Shown here one piece after another: positions 15,342-24,988 of a stretch of DNA of 42,350 nucleotides (positions within the stretch are counted from its first letter, which is position 1; the number at the start of each line of letters is the position of its first letter). This DNA is from Elusimicrobiaceae bacterium (GTDB taxonomy: Bacteria > Elusimicrobiota > Elusimicrobia > Elusimicrobiales > Elusimicrobiaceae): positions 1 through 42,350 of the forward strand of contig JAGCWX010000026.1 of assembly GCA_017961585.1 (NCBI GenBank), given 5' to 3'. The notes beneath the pieces were generated by a model. It was not told the DNA's origin. It saw only the letters and a list, made by a program, of their open reading frames with translations, and ran no database searches. The position numbers and the translations under genes were made by a program.

Positions 15342-16682
15342 ATGAAAAAAGCAGTAGGGTTTGTTTTGTGCTTCTCGCTCTTTTTAGCCGCTTGCCAAAA
15401 ACACGAGGCAGCTGCTCCCGCCGCACCAACCGTTTCGGCCGTTAAAGTGATTCAAGAGAATTTACCGTGGAATATTGAATATCCCGCCCAAGTGATTGGA
15501 TCGCTGGAAATTCAAATCCGCGCCCAGGTGGGGGGGATTTTGGAAAGCCGCCTCTACAACGAAGGAGAATTTGTAGAAGCCGGTACGCAATTGTTTCAAA
15601 TTGACGATGCCGAATATAAGGTGGCCTTGGAAAAAGCCCAAGGTTCTTTAGCGCAAGCCCAAGCCGAAGAAAAACGCACTTACCGCACGTTTAACCGTAT
15701 GAAAACATTGCGTGCTTCTAACGCGGTAAGCCAACAAGATTACGACAATGCCCTCTCCGCTTACGAGACGGCTCAAGCCAACGTAAAGGTAGCTCAAGCT
15801 GCGGTGGAAGGCGCCCAAATTAACTTGGGTTATACCAAAGTAACCGCGCCAATTTCCGGGATTGTGGGCCAGGCCGTTCCGTCCGTGGGTAGTTTGATTT
15901 CCCCGGTGGGCGAGTCGGGCTATTTGACCAACATGGTGCAAATTGATCCTTTGTATGTAAAATTTTCTATGCCGGGCAGCCAATTTAATCAGCTTTCCCA
16001 AGGGTTTATGTCGGGGCAAATTGCGTTTGGCAATATGAAACCCGGCCAGCAGCAACGGGAAGCCGCCCAGGCCTATCGCGAAAAAGATGTCAACGACGTG
16101 GCCATTTATGTAGAAGCCGTGATGCCCAATGGGGAAATTTATCCGCAACGCGGCAAAATCATTTTCTTTGATAGCTCCGAAAATGCACAAACTTCCAGCA
16201 TTGCCATGAAGGCCGAATTTGCCAATCCGCAAAATTCGCGCTTACTCATGCCGGGGCAATTTGTGCGCGTACACTTGGTGGGGGCCACGTTTAAAAATGC
16301 TATTTTAATTCCTTCCTCTGCGGTGCTGCATACGGCCAAAGAACTTTTGGTATACGTGGTAGATGCCAATAACGCAGTAGAGGCCCGCCCCATTGAAGCC
16401 GATTTGCAAAATAATATGTACGTAGTAACGAAAGGATTAAAAGCCGGGGACGTAGTGATCAGCGAAGGATTATCGCGTGTTCGCCCGGGGCAAACGGTTC
16501 AAGTGCAACTTCAAGAGTTTGAGGTCCCCGTTTCTAAAGAGCGCACAGCCCCGAAAGCGGAAGAAGAAAAAATGGACCAGTTAGATCAAACCCTTTCGGA
16601 CGCGCAAGCCCCGGATGCCCAGGCCTTACCTCAAGCCCCGGCGGCGGATCAGCCGGAACAAGCTCAGGTTCAAGCAAATTAG
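15342..16682 (+). CDS. RND efflux periplasmic adaptor (AcrA/MexA type)
   Basis: A 446-residue lipoprotein with a lipobox ending at Cys18 (LAAC). It shows the usual adaptor order. A lipoyl half-motif (QIRAQVGGILESRLYNEGEF) precedes a helical hairpin (about residues 100-160; AQAEEKRTYRTFNRMKTL) and the second lipoyl half (KVTAPISGIVGQAVPSVG). The beta-barrel and membrane-proximal domains follow. The C-terminal ~45 residues form an acidic Gln/Ala/Pro-rich extension not usual in AcrA. It bridges the inner-membrane pump and the outer-membrane channel encoded next. AGGAGG lies before the ATG. First gene of a three-gene operon. Confidence 0.95.
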   Translation: MKKAVGFVLCFSLFLAACQKHEAAAPAAPTVSAVKVIQENLPWNIEYPAQVIGSLEIQIRAQVGGILESRLYNEGEFVEAGTQLFQIDDAEYKVALEKAQGSLAQAQAEEKRTYRTFNRMKTLRASNAVSQQDYDNALSAYETAQANVKVAQAAVEGAQINLGYTKVTAPISGIVGQAVPSVGSLISPVGESGYLTNMVQIDPLYVKFSMPGSQFNQLSQGFMSGQIAFGNMKPGQQQREAAQAYREKDVNDVAIYVEAVMPNGEIYPQRGKIIFFDSSENAQTSSIAMKAEFANPQNSRLLMPGQFVRVHLVGATFKNAILIPSSAVLHTAKELLVYVVDANNAVEARPIEADLQNNMYVVTKGLKAGDVVISEGLSRVRPGQTVQVQLQEFEVPVSKERTAPKAEEEKMDQLDQTLSDAQAPDAQALPQAPAADQPEQAQVQAN

Positions 16683-16690
16683 GAGGGCGC

Positions 16691-19600
16691 ATGTTCTCTA
16701 AATTTTTTATTGACCGGCCCATTTTTTCTGCGGTAATTTCACTTTTGATTACCTTAGCGGGTATTGTATCCATTAAATCACTGCCGATTGAGCAGTACCC
16801 GGATTTGACCCCTCCCACCATTGCTGTTTCTGCCAGTTATCCGGGTGCCAGCCCCGAAGTAATTGCCGATACCGTCGCCGCACCTTTGGAACAACAAATC
16901 AACGGGGTGGAAGATATGCTGTACATGAACTCCACTTCTTCTTCCAACGGGGATATGGCACTGACGGTTTATTTCAAAGTAGGTACCGACCCGGACCAAG
17001 CCATGATTAACGTCAACAACCGTGTGCAAGGTGCCACGGCCACACTGCCCGAAGATGTGCGCCGTTACGGGGTAACGGTAGATAAAAAATCCTCCGCCAT
17101 TTTGCAAATGATTGCGTTTTATTCGCCTTCCGGGCGTTCGGACACTACCACCATTGGTAACTATGTTTTGATCAACATTGTGGATGATTTAAAACGTATT
17201 GAAGGGGTAGGGGATGCTATGGTGATGTCCGCCAACGATTATGCTATCCGCATTTGGGTAAAGCCGGATGTACTTTCCCAGCGCAACTTGTCTATTGCCG
17301 AAGTGGCCAACGCCATTCAAGCGCAAAACGCGCAGCGTGCGGCCGGCAAAATCGGCCAGGCCCCCATGCCCGTGAAAGTGGACCGCAGTTACACAATTAT
17401 TGCGCCCGGCCGTTTCTCTACCGTGGAAGAATTTGAAGATATTATTTTGCGTGCCAATGCGGACGGAACAACGTTAAAATTAAAAGACGTGGCGCGCATA
17501 GAACTGGGCAGCCAAACGTATGAATTTAACGGAAGTTTCAACCACAAACCGGCTGTGCCGGTGGGGGTGTATTTGTCCCCGGGTGCCAACGCCGTAGCCA
17601 CGGCCAAAGCCGTTCAGGAACACTTGGCCGAAGCCGCCAAAAACTTCCCGGCGGAAATGGACCTGGCGTATGATACCGCTTACGATACCACCCTCTTCGT
17701 GAACGAGTCCATCAAAGAAGTAATCAAAACGTTAGTGGAAGCCATGGTGCTGGTGTTTTTGGTGGTGTTCTTATTTTTAAAAGACTGGCGCGCTACGCTC
17801 ATTCCGTGCTTGGCTGTGCCGGTTTCCATCATTGGTGCGTTTGCCGGAATGGAAATGATGGGCTTCTCTATCAATACTTTAACCTTATTTGGGTTGGTGC
17901 TGGCTATCGGTATGGTGGTGGACGACGCAATTGTGGTAATTGAAAACGTAGAACGTATCATGCACGAGGAAAACCTGCCCGTGCGCGAAGCTACCATCAA
18001 AGCCATGCAGGAAGTTTCCGGCCCGGTCGTAGCCATTGTGTTGGTGCTATGTTCGGTGTTTGTGCCGGTAGCGTTTATGGGCGGTCTTACCGGGGTGATG
18101 TATAAACAGTTCGCTATCACGATTGCGGTTTCCGTAGTCATTTCCGGTTTAGTAGCGCTTACGCTTACGCCTGCGCTGTGTGTGCTTCTCTTAAAGAAGC
18201 AAGAACGCCCCACCCACGGTTTCTTCTACAAATTTGACCAATGGTTTGATAAACTTACGCAAAAATACGGCAAATTGGTGGGATTTTTGCTGCACAAAGG
18301 GATTGTATCCGCCATTGTTGTAGTGGTTTTGATCGTAGCTACGCTGGGGCTGTTTAAAATAGTGCCCGGCAGTTTGTTACCCAACGAAGACCAGGGTATC
18401 ATTATGGTGGCCGCTCAGTTGGACCCGTCGTCTTCCTTGGGGGCTAGCGACAAAGTAGCCAACGAGATGGAAGACGTCCTTTTGTCCATTCCTTCCGTGC
18501 AAAAAGAGATGACATTCTCCGGGTTTGATATGATTACCGGCGCGCGCAAAAACAATTCCGTGGCCTCATTTGTGATGTTAAAACCGTGGGATGAACGCAA
18601 GAAAGCAGACGAATCTTCCGACGCTACCGTCAAACAAGTGTATGTTAAATCACAAAGCCAAATCCCGGGAGCACTTGTGATGCCGTTTAACCCGCCGGCC
18701 ATTTTGGGTATGAGTACCACGGGCGGCTTGGAAGGATACATCCAAAACCGTTCTGAAGGTGGCTCTGCCGAATTGGCCGATCAAGTCAGCAAATTTTTAG
18801 AAGCGGCGCGCAAACGGCCCGAGCTTACCAGCGTGTCTTCTTCCTTCTCGGCGGCGGTTCCGCAGTATACATTAACCGTGGATGAAGTAAAAGCGCAGTC
18901 TATGGGCGTGTCGCTGGATTCTTTGTATGCCACGCTGCAAGGTACATTCGGCAATATGTATATTAACGATTTTACGTACCTGGGCCGCAGTTTTAAAGTG
19001 ATGATGCAGGCGGAAGGCGAATACCGCGCCCGTCCGGATCAGTTGGGCGGAATTTATGTTAAGTCCAACAGCGGGGCGATGGTTCCGCTTTCTACCTTAG
19101 TAACGCTTACGCCTTCACTAGGGCCGGATATTGTGGAACGCTTTAACGTGTTCCCGTCCGCCAAAGTGATGGCTAGCCCGGCACCCGGCTACAGCTCCGG
19201 CGATGCCATCCGCGCGGTGGAAGAAACCGCTAAAGAAGTCCTAGATTCCGGCTTTACGCTGGCGTGGACGGGTACCACTTATCAAGAGAAACTGGCCGGC
19301 AGTTCTTCCACTTCCGCGCTGCTTCTTGGGATATTGGTTGTGTTCCTGATTTTAGCTGCGCAGTATGAAAAATGGAGCTTGCCCATTGCCGTACTTTTGG
19401 CCGTTCCGTTTGCGTTATTTGGGGCGCTGATGGGTACGTGGATGCGCGGGCTGTCCAACGATATTTACTTCCAAATTGCGCTGGTGGCCTTGGTCGGTTT
19501 GGCGGCCAAGAACGCTATTTTGATTGTGGAATTTGCCGTCCTGTTAAAAGAACAAGGGCTGCAAAAAGCCGAGGCCGCCTTGCAAGCGGCGCTCTTGCGC

Positions 19601-19801
19601 TTCCGCCCGATTGTCATGACCTCATTGGCATTCATTTTGGGTTGTGTGCCGTTAGCTATTAGCTTTGGCGCGGGCGCGGCCAGCCGCCATTCCATTGGTA
19701 CGGCGGTTGTGTGCGGGATGTTGATCGCCACCGGGGTGGCGCCGCTGTTCGTTCCGTGGTTCTTTACGTTATTTGCAGGGAAAGATAAGGAGCAAAAATG
19801 A
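16691..19801 (+). CDS. RND efflux inner-membrane pump (AcrB/MexB, HAE1 type)
   Basis: A 1036-residue hydrophobe/amphiphile efflux transporter of full family length. It opens with FIDRPIFSAVISLLI, the typical first transmembrane segment. The proton-relay residues are present: two Asp in GMVVDDAIVVIENVER (TM4) and Lys in LAAKNAILIVEFA (TM10). The two large periplasmic loops are of normal size, with no frameshift. It expels drugs, detergents or bile-like compounds using proton influx, together with the adaptor and channel encoded on either side. It starts 8 nt after the adaptor gene with a GGAGGG ribosome site. The substrate range cannot be told from sequence. Confidence 0.96.
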   Translation: MFSKFFIDRPIFSAVISLLITLAGIVSIKSLPIEQYPDLTPPTIAVSASYPGASPEVIADTVAAPLEQQINGVEDMLYMNSTSSSNGDMALTVYFKVGTDPDQAMINVNNRVQGATATLPEDVRRYGVTVDKKSSAILQMIAFYSPSGRSDTTTIGNYVLINIVDDLKRIEGVGDAMVMSANDYAIRIWVKPDVLSQRNLSIAEVANAIQAQNAQRAAGKIGQAPMPVKVDRSYTIIAPGRFSTVEEFEDIILRANADGTTLKLKDVARIELGSQTYEFNGSFNHKPAVPVGVYLSPGANAVATAKAVQEHLAEAAKNFPAEMDLAYDTAYDTTLFVNESIKEVIKTLVEAMVLVFLVVFLFLKDWRATLIPCLAVPVSIIGAFAGMEMMGFSINTLTLFGLVLAIGMVVDDAIVVIENVERIMHEENLPVREATIKAMQEVSGPVVAIVLVLCSVFVPVAFMGGLTGVMYKQFAITIAVSVVISGLVALTLTPALCVLLLKKQERPTHGFFYKFDQWFDKLTQKYGKLVGFLLHKGIVSAIVVVVLIVATLGLFKIVPGSLLPNEDQGIIMVAAQLDPSSSLGASDKVANEMEDVLLSIPSVQKEMTFSGFDMITGARKNNSVASFVMLKPWDERKKADESSDATVKQVYVKSQSQIPGALVMPFNPPAILGMSTTGGLEGYIQNRSEGGSAELADQVSKFLEAARKRPELTSVSSSFSAAVPQYTLTVDEVKAQSMGVSLDSLYATLQGTFGNMYINDFTYLGRSFKVMMQAEGEYRARPDQLGGIYVKSNSGAMVPLSTLVTLTPSLGPDIVERFNVFPSAKVMASPAPGYSSGDAIRAVEETAKEVLDSGFTLAWTGTTYQEKLAGSSSTSALLLGILVVFLILAAQYEKWSLPIAVLLAVPFALFGALMGTWMRGLSNDIYFQIALVALVGLAAKNAILIVEFAVLLKEQGLQKAEAALQAALLRFRPIVMTSLAFILGCVPLAISFGAGAASRHSIGTAVVCGMLIATGVAPLFVPWFFTLFAGKDKEQK

Positions 19802-21192
19802 AACTATTAAACTTATTAACCGCGTGTGCGGTACTGACGGCCGGATGTACCATGGGCCCCAATTATAAACGCCCGCAGACGGATTTGCCGCAAGGGCAGG
19901 ACGCTTCAAACTATGCTGTGTTTACGCAGCAGAACTGGTGGCAGATGTTCAACGACCCGGTACTCAACGCCATGGAAGACACGGCCCTTCAATACAACTG
20001 GGATTTACAAGCCGCCATCGCGCGTGTGGATCAAGCCCGCGCGGAAGTAACCATTGCCGGGGCCAATCAATTGCCTACGGTTTCTGCCGCAGGGACAACC
20101 GGTCGCCAAGGCAACGCGCAAGGTTCGGGCGAAGCGACCAGCCGGGCGGGGCTCAATGTGTCTTTTGAATTGGATTTGTGGGGCAAATATCGCCGGATGA
20201 AAGAATCGGCCCGCGCGCAATTGTTAGCAACCGAAGCCGCGCGCGACACGGTTAAACTTACCCTAACGGCCGACGTTGCCAAACAGTATTTCACCATGCT
20301 CATGCTAGATGAGCAAATTAAAATTGCCAAGCAAACCGTGTCCGCGCGCGAAGAGAACGTGCGTATTTATCAAACTCGTTACGATGCGGGATACGCCACG
20401 GAAGTGGACCTGCGCCGCGTGCAAGCCAATTTGCAAAGCGTCAAAGCGCAAGAGGACAGTTTGCGCTTGCAACTTGCCAAAACTGAAACCGCCCTTGCAG
20501 TGCTGTTAGGTAAATCTCCGCGTGCGATTGTGGAAGAAAAAATCCAACGCGGCAAAAGCTTAAACGAAGTGACTTTGGTGCCCGACGTACCCGCGGACTT
20601 GCCTTCTGATTTGCTAGAACGCCGCCCGGATGTAATGACGGCCGAACAGCAACTTATTGCCGCCAATGCCAATATTGGGGTGGCGCGCGCGTCGTACTTC
20701 CCGGACATTTCGCTCACGGCCGCGGCGGGGTACGCCAGCAGTGCGCTGACCAGCTTGTTTACGGGTGGTGCGGGCGTGTGGTCTTTGGGGGCGGATTTAG
20801 TGTCGCCTATTTTTAACGGGGGCAAAATCACGGCCGAAAACAAAAAAGCCGAAGCCCAATACCGTGAAATTTTGGCCAATTATCAAAAGACCTTACAGCT
20901 GGCGTTTAAAGAAGCGTTGGATGCAATCAATTCCAACCAAATGTACCGCCAAATTTACGATTCATACCTTGCGCAAACCAACGATATGCGCCGCAGCTAC
21001 GAGCTAACTAAAAAGCAAGAAGATGCCGGGCTTATCGGCGTGACGGATTTGCTGAGCGTGGAAGAAACGTATTTATCTTCCGAGATGAACTTGGCTACGG
21101 CGCGCAATAACGAGCTAGACGCCGTGGTGGACTTGGCCAAATCCTTAGGTGGCGGTTGGACCGCGCAGGATATTGAGGACGCCAAAAAATAA
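19798..21192 (+). CDS. Outer-membrane efflux channel (OprM/NodT type)
   Basis: A 464-residue outer-membrane lipoprotein with a lipobox ending at Cys17 (TAGC). The mature protein starts TMGPNYKRPQTDLP, characteristic of the NodT/OprM branch. Two outer-membrane efflux domains of repeated helical hairpins follow (DLQAAIARVDQARAEVTIAG, ERRPDVMTAEQQLIAANANI). Trimeric channel completing the tripartite pump. Its ATG overlaps the pump gene's TGA (ATGA). The operon terminator follows at 21212-21240. Confidence 0.95.
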   Translation: MKLLNLLTACAVLTAGCTMGPNYKRPQTDLPQGQDASNYAVFTQQNWWQMFNDPVLNAMEDTALQYNWDLQAAIARVDQARAEVTIAGANQLPTVSAAGTTGRQGNAQGSGEATSRAGLNVSFELDLWGKYRRMKESARAQLLATEAARDTVKLTLTADVAKQYFTMLMLDEQIKIAKQTVSAREENVRIYQTRYDAGYATEVDLRRVQANLQSVKAQEDSLRLQLAKTETALAVLLGKSPRAIVEEKIQRGKSLNEVTLVPDVPADLPSDLLERRPDVMTAEQQLIAANANIGVARASYFPDISLTAAAGYASSALTSLFTGGAGVWSLGADLVSPIFNGGKITAENKKAEAQYREILANYQKTLQLAFKEALDAINSNQMYRQIYDSYLAQTNDMRRSYELTKKQEDAGLIGVTDLLSVEETYLSSEMNLATARNNELDAVVDLAKSLGGGWTAQDIEDAKK

Positions 21193-21211
21193 TACAACTA
21201 TTTACATCCAC

Positions 21212-21240
21212 AATGGGGCGGAATCTTTCGCCCCATTTTT
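21212..21240 (+). terminator. Terminator of the efflux operon
   Basis: AATGGGGCG (21212-21220) pairs with CGCCCCATT (21229-21237), then a run of T to 21240. The purB extended -10 begins at the last T, so the terminator occupies the position of any purB -35. Confidence 0.85.
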
Positions 21241-21248
21241 GCTACAAT
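21240..21248 (+). promoter_or_regulatory. Extended -10 of purB, leaderless
   Basis: TGC plus TACAAT (21243-21248), followed by 6 nt and ATG 21255. No ribosome-binding site. The region where a -35 would be is inside a terminator stem. Confidence 0.6.
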
Positions 21249-21254
21249 AAAAAT

Positions 21255-22646
21255 ATGACAGTTACTTTAAGCCCGCTGGATGGGCGTTACGCTGCAAAAT
21301 TAACCTCTTTGGCTCAGGTAATGGGCGAAGATGCCCTTCTATCCGCCCGCGTGCGTGCCGAGGTTGCTTGGCTGACCGTTTTGTGCGGGCTCAAACTGCC
21401 CGGTGTTAAAAAAATCACTGCGGCCGAACAAAAAATTTTGGCCCGCGTGTGTGAATTATCTGCCAAAGAGGGGGATATCATCCGCGCGCTGGAAACCAAG
21501 GGGTACGGCAAAATCCCGGCCACCCGGCACGACGTAAAAGCCGTGGAATATTTCCTGCGCCTTGCACTTGAAAAAACTACATTAAAAGACCGTTTGCCGC
21601 TTATTCATTTTGCGCTTACCAGCGAGGACATCAACAGCGTTTCCTACGCCCTTTTGCTTAGCGACGGCGTGGAAAAAGCACTTCTGCCCGCGTTGGAAAA
21701 AATCCAAAAAGCACTTTTGAAACTTGCTAAAAAAGAAGCACGCAGCGTGCTGCTGGCCCGCACGCACGGCCAACCCGCCGTACCGACGACGTTTGGCAAA
21801 GAAATGCGCGTGTTTGAAACCCGCCTTGCACGCCAAATCCGCGCGCTGAAAGCGCAACAAATTTCGTGCAAATTTAGCGGGGCGGTAGGCAATTTTAATG
21901 CGCACTATGCGGCTTTCCCGGCGGTAAATTGGCCGCGCGCCGCACAGCAAGTTGTCAGCGCGCTCAACAAAAACCGCAAGCTAAAACTTTTTTTAAGCCC
22001 GGTTACCACGCAGGTGGACAACCGCGACAGTTACGCCGAGCTTTTTGATAACATCCGCCGAATCAACGTGATTTTGACGGACCTGAGCCGCGATATGTGG
22101 CACTATATTTGTGCCGGGCTGGTTAAACAGCAAACCGTCAAAGGCGAGGTGGGCTCCTCCACCATGCCGCAAAAAGTAAACCCGATTGATTTTGAAAATG
22201 CCGAAGGAAATTTACAGCTTGCGTGCACATTGTTTGATTTCCTTTCCAACAAACTCCCCGTATCGCGCTTGCAGCGGGACCTGTCGGACTCTACGGTGCT
22301 GCGCAACATGCCGGTGGCGTTTGGGCACAGCTTGGTGGCGTATGAATCATTACTGAAAGGATTTTCCAAAATTGCATTTGATGCACAAGCCGCGCGCCAA
22401 GAACTGAAGCAACATCCCGAAGTGCTGGCCGAGGCCATTCAAACTATTTTGCGTTCCCACGGGTGTGATAACGCCTACGAAATCCTGCGCGATTTTACCC
22501 GCGGCCATCACTTAACCGCCGCGGCATTGACCGATTTTATAGACGGGCTTAACATTCCTGCGTCCGTCAAAATGCAACTGCACATGTTAGAGGCAGAAAA
22601 CTATTTGGGCCTTGCCCCAAAACTTGCGGAGGAAAAATATGATTGA
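21255..22646 (+). CDS. purB: Adenylosuccinate lyase
   Basis: A 463-residue enzyme of purine synthesis. It cleaves SAICAR to AICAR and adenylosuccinate to AMP, each releasing fumarate. The start SPLDGRYAAK and the superfamily signature GSSTMPQKVNPIDFENAEGN match the E. coli-type (about 456 residues). TSEDINS and RTHGQPAVPTTFGKE, with the active-site His, are also present. I chose ATG 21255 because it lies 6 nt past a -10 element and begins at the family's usual position; an upstream in-frame codon at 21213 falls inside the terminator. It overlaps purA by 8 nt. Confidence 0.95.
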   Translation: MTVTLSPLDGRYAAKLTSLAQVMGEDALLSARVRAEVAWLTVLCGLKLPGVKKITAAEQKILARVCELSAKEGDIIRALETKGYGKIPATRHDVKAVEYFLRLALEKTTLKDRLPLIHFALTSEDINSVSYALLLSDGVEKALLPALEKIQKALLKLAKKEARSVLLARTHGQPAVPTTFGKEMRVFETRLARQIRALKAQQISCKFSGAVGNFNAHYAAFPAVNWPRAAQQVVSALNKNRKLKLFLSPVTTQVDNRDSYAELFDNIRRINVILTDLSRDMWHYICAGLVKQQTVKGEVGSSTMPQKVNPIDFENAEGNLQLACTLFDFLSNKLPVSRLQRDLSDSTVLRNMPVAFGHSLVAYESLLKGFSKIAFDAQAARQELKQHPEVLAEAIQTILRSHGCDNAYEILRDFTRGHHLTAAALTDFIDGLNIPASVKMQLHMLEAENYLGLAPKLAEEKYD

Positions 22647-23655
22647 TTTAGTATGCGGCGGCCAAGCCGGCGACGAAGGCAAAGGCAAAATTGCGGCCTA
22701 TCTTTCTTATAAGGGGAATTACGATTATTGCGTGCGCGTGGGCGGCCCCAATGCCGGGCACACCGTCGTGCAAAACGGCGTTTCCTACACGCTTAAAAAT
22801 ATCCCTTCCGGTTTTCTAAACCCCAAAACCAAACTGGTGCTGGGTGCCGGTGCGTACACCAAAACCGATTGGCTTTTGGACGAAGTTAAAAAAACAGGGA
22901 CGCAAGACCGCTTGATTATTGACCCGTACGCGGTGCTTATTACCGACGAGCAAACCGCCGCCGAAAGAGGAGCTGCGCACTTTATGAACAAAATCGGCAG
23001 CGTAGGCACCGGGCTGGGGCAAGCCGTTAAAGAACGTATTGAGCGGCGCGAAATTAAATTTGCTAAAGATGAGCCCTTGCTTAAAGATTACATTCAAGAC
23101 GTGCCTGAACTTTTAAACGCATGCTTGGATAAAGGCGGGCACATTTTGCTGGAAGGGACGCAAGGGATTAAACTTTCGCTTTTGCACGGGGAATATCCGT
23201 TTGTTACCTCACGCGATACCACCGCCAGCACGTTTTTGGGCGAGGCCGGCCTTGGTCCCAAGTCCGTGCGCGACGTATACGTAGTGTTCAAGCCCTACAT
23301 CACGCGCGTGGGCCCGGGCCCGTTGGAAAAGGAAATGTTTGACGAAAAAGAATTGGAAATTTATCATACCAAAGGGCACGAAATTGGCAGTGTGAGCAAA
23401 CGCCTTCGCCGCGTGGGTGAGTTTGAATGGAAGTCCGCCGCGCGTGCCATTATGATTAACAACTGCACCAAAATTGCCATTACACATATTGATATGTTTG
23501 AAGGCAACGATTGCGTCAAAGACCCTGCCAAATTTACGGCGCAAGCCAAGGCCTTCTTGGCGGATCTGCAAAAATTAAGTGATAAAATCTATCCGCACCC
23601 GAAAATTGCGCTTATTTCCACCGGGCCGGATATGGAAGACACGCTGGTGCTGTAA
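22639..23655 (+). CDS. purA: Adenylosuccinate synthetase, short archaeal-like form
   Basis: A 338-residue enzyme that makes adenylosuccinate from IMP, aspartate and GTP. Catalytic motifs are clear: GGQAGDEGKGK (the general base Asp and P-loop) and GPNAGHTV (catalytic His). Its length is about 90 residues less than the usual bacterial enzyme (about 430) and equals the compact archaeal form (about 340), with no sign of frameshift; the ends look complete (STGPDMEDTLVL). Start ATG 22639 follows GGAGG at 22628-22632 and overlaps the purB stop by 8 nt. The pair makes the last steps to AMP. Confidence 0.93.
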   Translation: MIDLVCGGQAGDEGKGKIAAYLSYKGNYDYCVRVGGPNAGHTVVQNGVSYTLKNIPSGFLNPKTKLVLGAGAYTKTDWLLDEVKKTGTQDRLIIDPYAVLITDEQTAAERGAAHFMNKIGSVGTGLGQAVKERIERREIKFAKDEPLLKDYIQDVPELLNACLDKGGHILLEGTQGIKLSLLHGEYPFVTSRDTTASTFLGEAGLGPKSVRDVYVVFKPYITRVGPGPLEKEMFDEKELEIYHTKGHEIGSVSKRLRRVGEFEWKSAARAIMINNCTKIAITHIDMFEGNDCVKDPAKFTAQAKAFLADLQKLSDKIYPHPKIALISTGPDMEDTLVL

Positions 23656-23674
23656 AAAATTTGTGCGCAAAAAT

Positions 23675-23700
23675 CCCCGGGTATAAGCCCGGGGTTTTTT
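23675..23700. terminator. Terminator shared by purA and deoB
   Basis: CCCCGGG (23675-23681) pairs with CCCGGGG (23688-23694), then TTTTTT. It overlaps the minus-strand deoB stop by two bases. Confidence 0.85.
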
Positions 23701-24904
23701 ATTTGTCTAAAAAGCTTTTGCCAAACTTAAGCGGCGGCAAGCCAAAGTAGTCCGCCACGGTTTGGCCCAGGTCGGCATACGTGTCGCGCCCGCCGATAAA
23801 TTGCGGTTTTACGTTCTTGCCAAACAGAATGACCGGCACGTGTTCGCGCGTGTGATCGGTGCCTTTGTAGGTGGGGTCGCACCCGTGGTCCGCGGTGATG
23901 AAAACCAAATCGTTTTCGTCCAGTTGCGCGGCCAGTTCGGGCAAGCGGCTGTCAAAATACGTTAGCCCTTGCGCGTAGCCCTTTACGTCGCGGCGGTGGC
24001 CGTAGACCATATCAAAATCCACAAAGTTGGTAAACACTAAACTAAAGTCCGGCGCGGCGTTGGCCTCGCGCAATGTTACGTCCCAAAGTTCTTGCAGGCC
24101 CGACGCTTTGACCGCTTTGGTAATGCCTTGGTGGGCAAAAATATCGGCAATTTTCCCGACGGAAATCACCTGTCCGCCCGCGTTTTTAATCGCGTCCAAT
24201 ACGGTGGGGGTGGGCGGCTTTACGGAATAGTCGTGGCGGTTTTTGGTGCGGGTGAATTCGCCCTTTTTCTCGCCCACAAACGGGCGGGCAATCACGCGCG
24301 CAATGTTGTACGGTTTTAAATGTTTAAACGCAATTTCGCACACGTTATAAAGACGGTCTAACCCAAAATGTTCTTCGTGCGCGGCAATTTGAAAAACACT
24401 ATCGGCCGACGTATAGCAAATGGGTTTGCCGGTTTGGATATGCTCTTCGCCCAGCTCATCTATAATCACCGTGCCGCTGGCGGCTTTGTTGCCTAAAATA
24501 CCGGGCAGGCCGGCTTCGTTGCAAATTTGTTGAATTAAATCCGCCGGGAACGATGGATAATTGGGCGGGAAATATCCCCACTCAAACAACACGGGCGAAC
24601 CGGCCATTTCCCAGTGGCCAGAGGAAGTATCTTTCCCGTGGCTGATCTCGCGCATGAAGCCGTATTTAGAAGGCAAATTCATCCCGGGTGTGGGTTGCGG
24701 GCCAAGGGCCGGCGCAGTTCCGGTGGAAGCTTGCGCGGCTTTTTCCAAGCCCAGTGCGGTCAAATTAGGGATTTGCAACCCGCCGTTGGCTTTTGCAATA
24801 TGCCCCAGCGTGTCGGCCCCTTGGTCGCCAAATTTGGCGGCGTCTTCGGCCCCGCCAATGCCCACAGAATCCAACATCAAAATCACAGCGCGTTTTTTAC
24901 TCAT
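23699..24904 (-). CDS. deoB: Phosphopentomutase
   Basis: A 401-residue alkaline-phosphatase-superfamily mutase. It interconverts (deoxy)ribose 1-phosphate and 5-phosphate, feeding nucleoside sugar into the pentose pathway. Motifs: [20 protein letters not shown] with the metal Asp near the start, [13 protein letters not shown] with the phosphorylated Thr, and [19 protein letters not shown] with the metal-binding Asp and His residues. Normal length. TATAAT (24927-24922) and an AGAGGA ribosome site precede the ATG. Convergent with purA, from which it is separated by a shared terminator. Confidence 0.96.
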   Translation of the reverse strand: MSKKRAVILMLDSVGIGGAEDAAKFGDQGADTLGHIAKANGGLQIPNLTALGLEKAAQASTGTAPALGPQPTPGMNLPSKYGFMREISHGKDTSSGHWEMAGSPVLFEWGYFPPNYPSFPADLIQQICNEAGLPGILGNKAASGTVIIDELGEEHIQTGKPICYTSADSVFQIAAHEEHFGLDRLYNVCEIAFKHLKPYNIARVIARPFVGEKKGEFTRTKNRHDYSVKPPTPTVLDAIKNAGGQVISVGKIADIFAHQGITKAVKASGLQELWDVTLREANAAPDFSLVFTNFVDFDMVYGHRRDVKGYAQGLTYFDSRLPELAAQLDENDLVFITADHGCDPTYKGTDHTREHVPVILFGKNVKPQFIGGRDTYADLGQTVADYFGLPPLKFGKSFLDK

Positions 24905-24962
24905 AAAATCCTCTTTTCTTTATTATAACCCAAAAAAACACACTTGTAAAATTTCGCAAAAT

Positions 24963-24970
24963 GCTATAGT
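24963..24970 (+). promoter_or_regulatory. Extended -10 of the 174-residue gene
   Basis: TGC with TATAGT (24965-24970; the TG is at 24962-24963). A TTGTAA is found 15 nt upstream of the hexamer. GGGGG (24980-24984) may be the ribosome site before ATG 24989. Confidence 0.4.
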
Positions 24971-24988
24971 AAACAAAAAGGGGGATTT

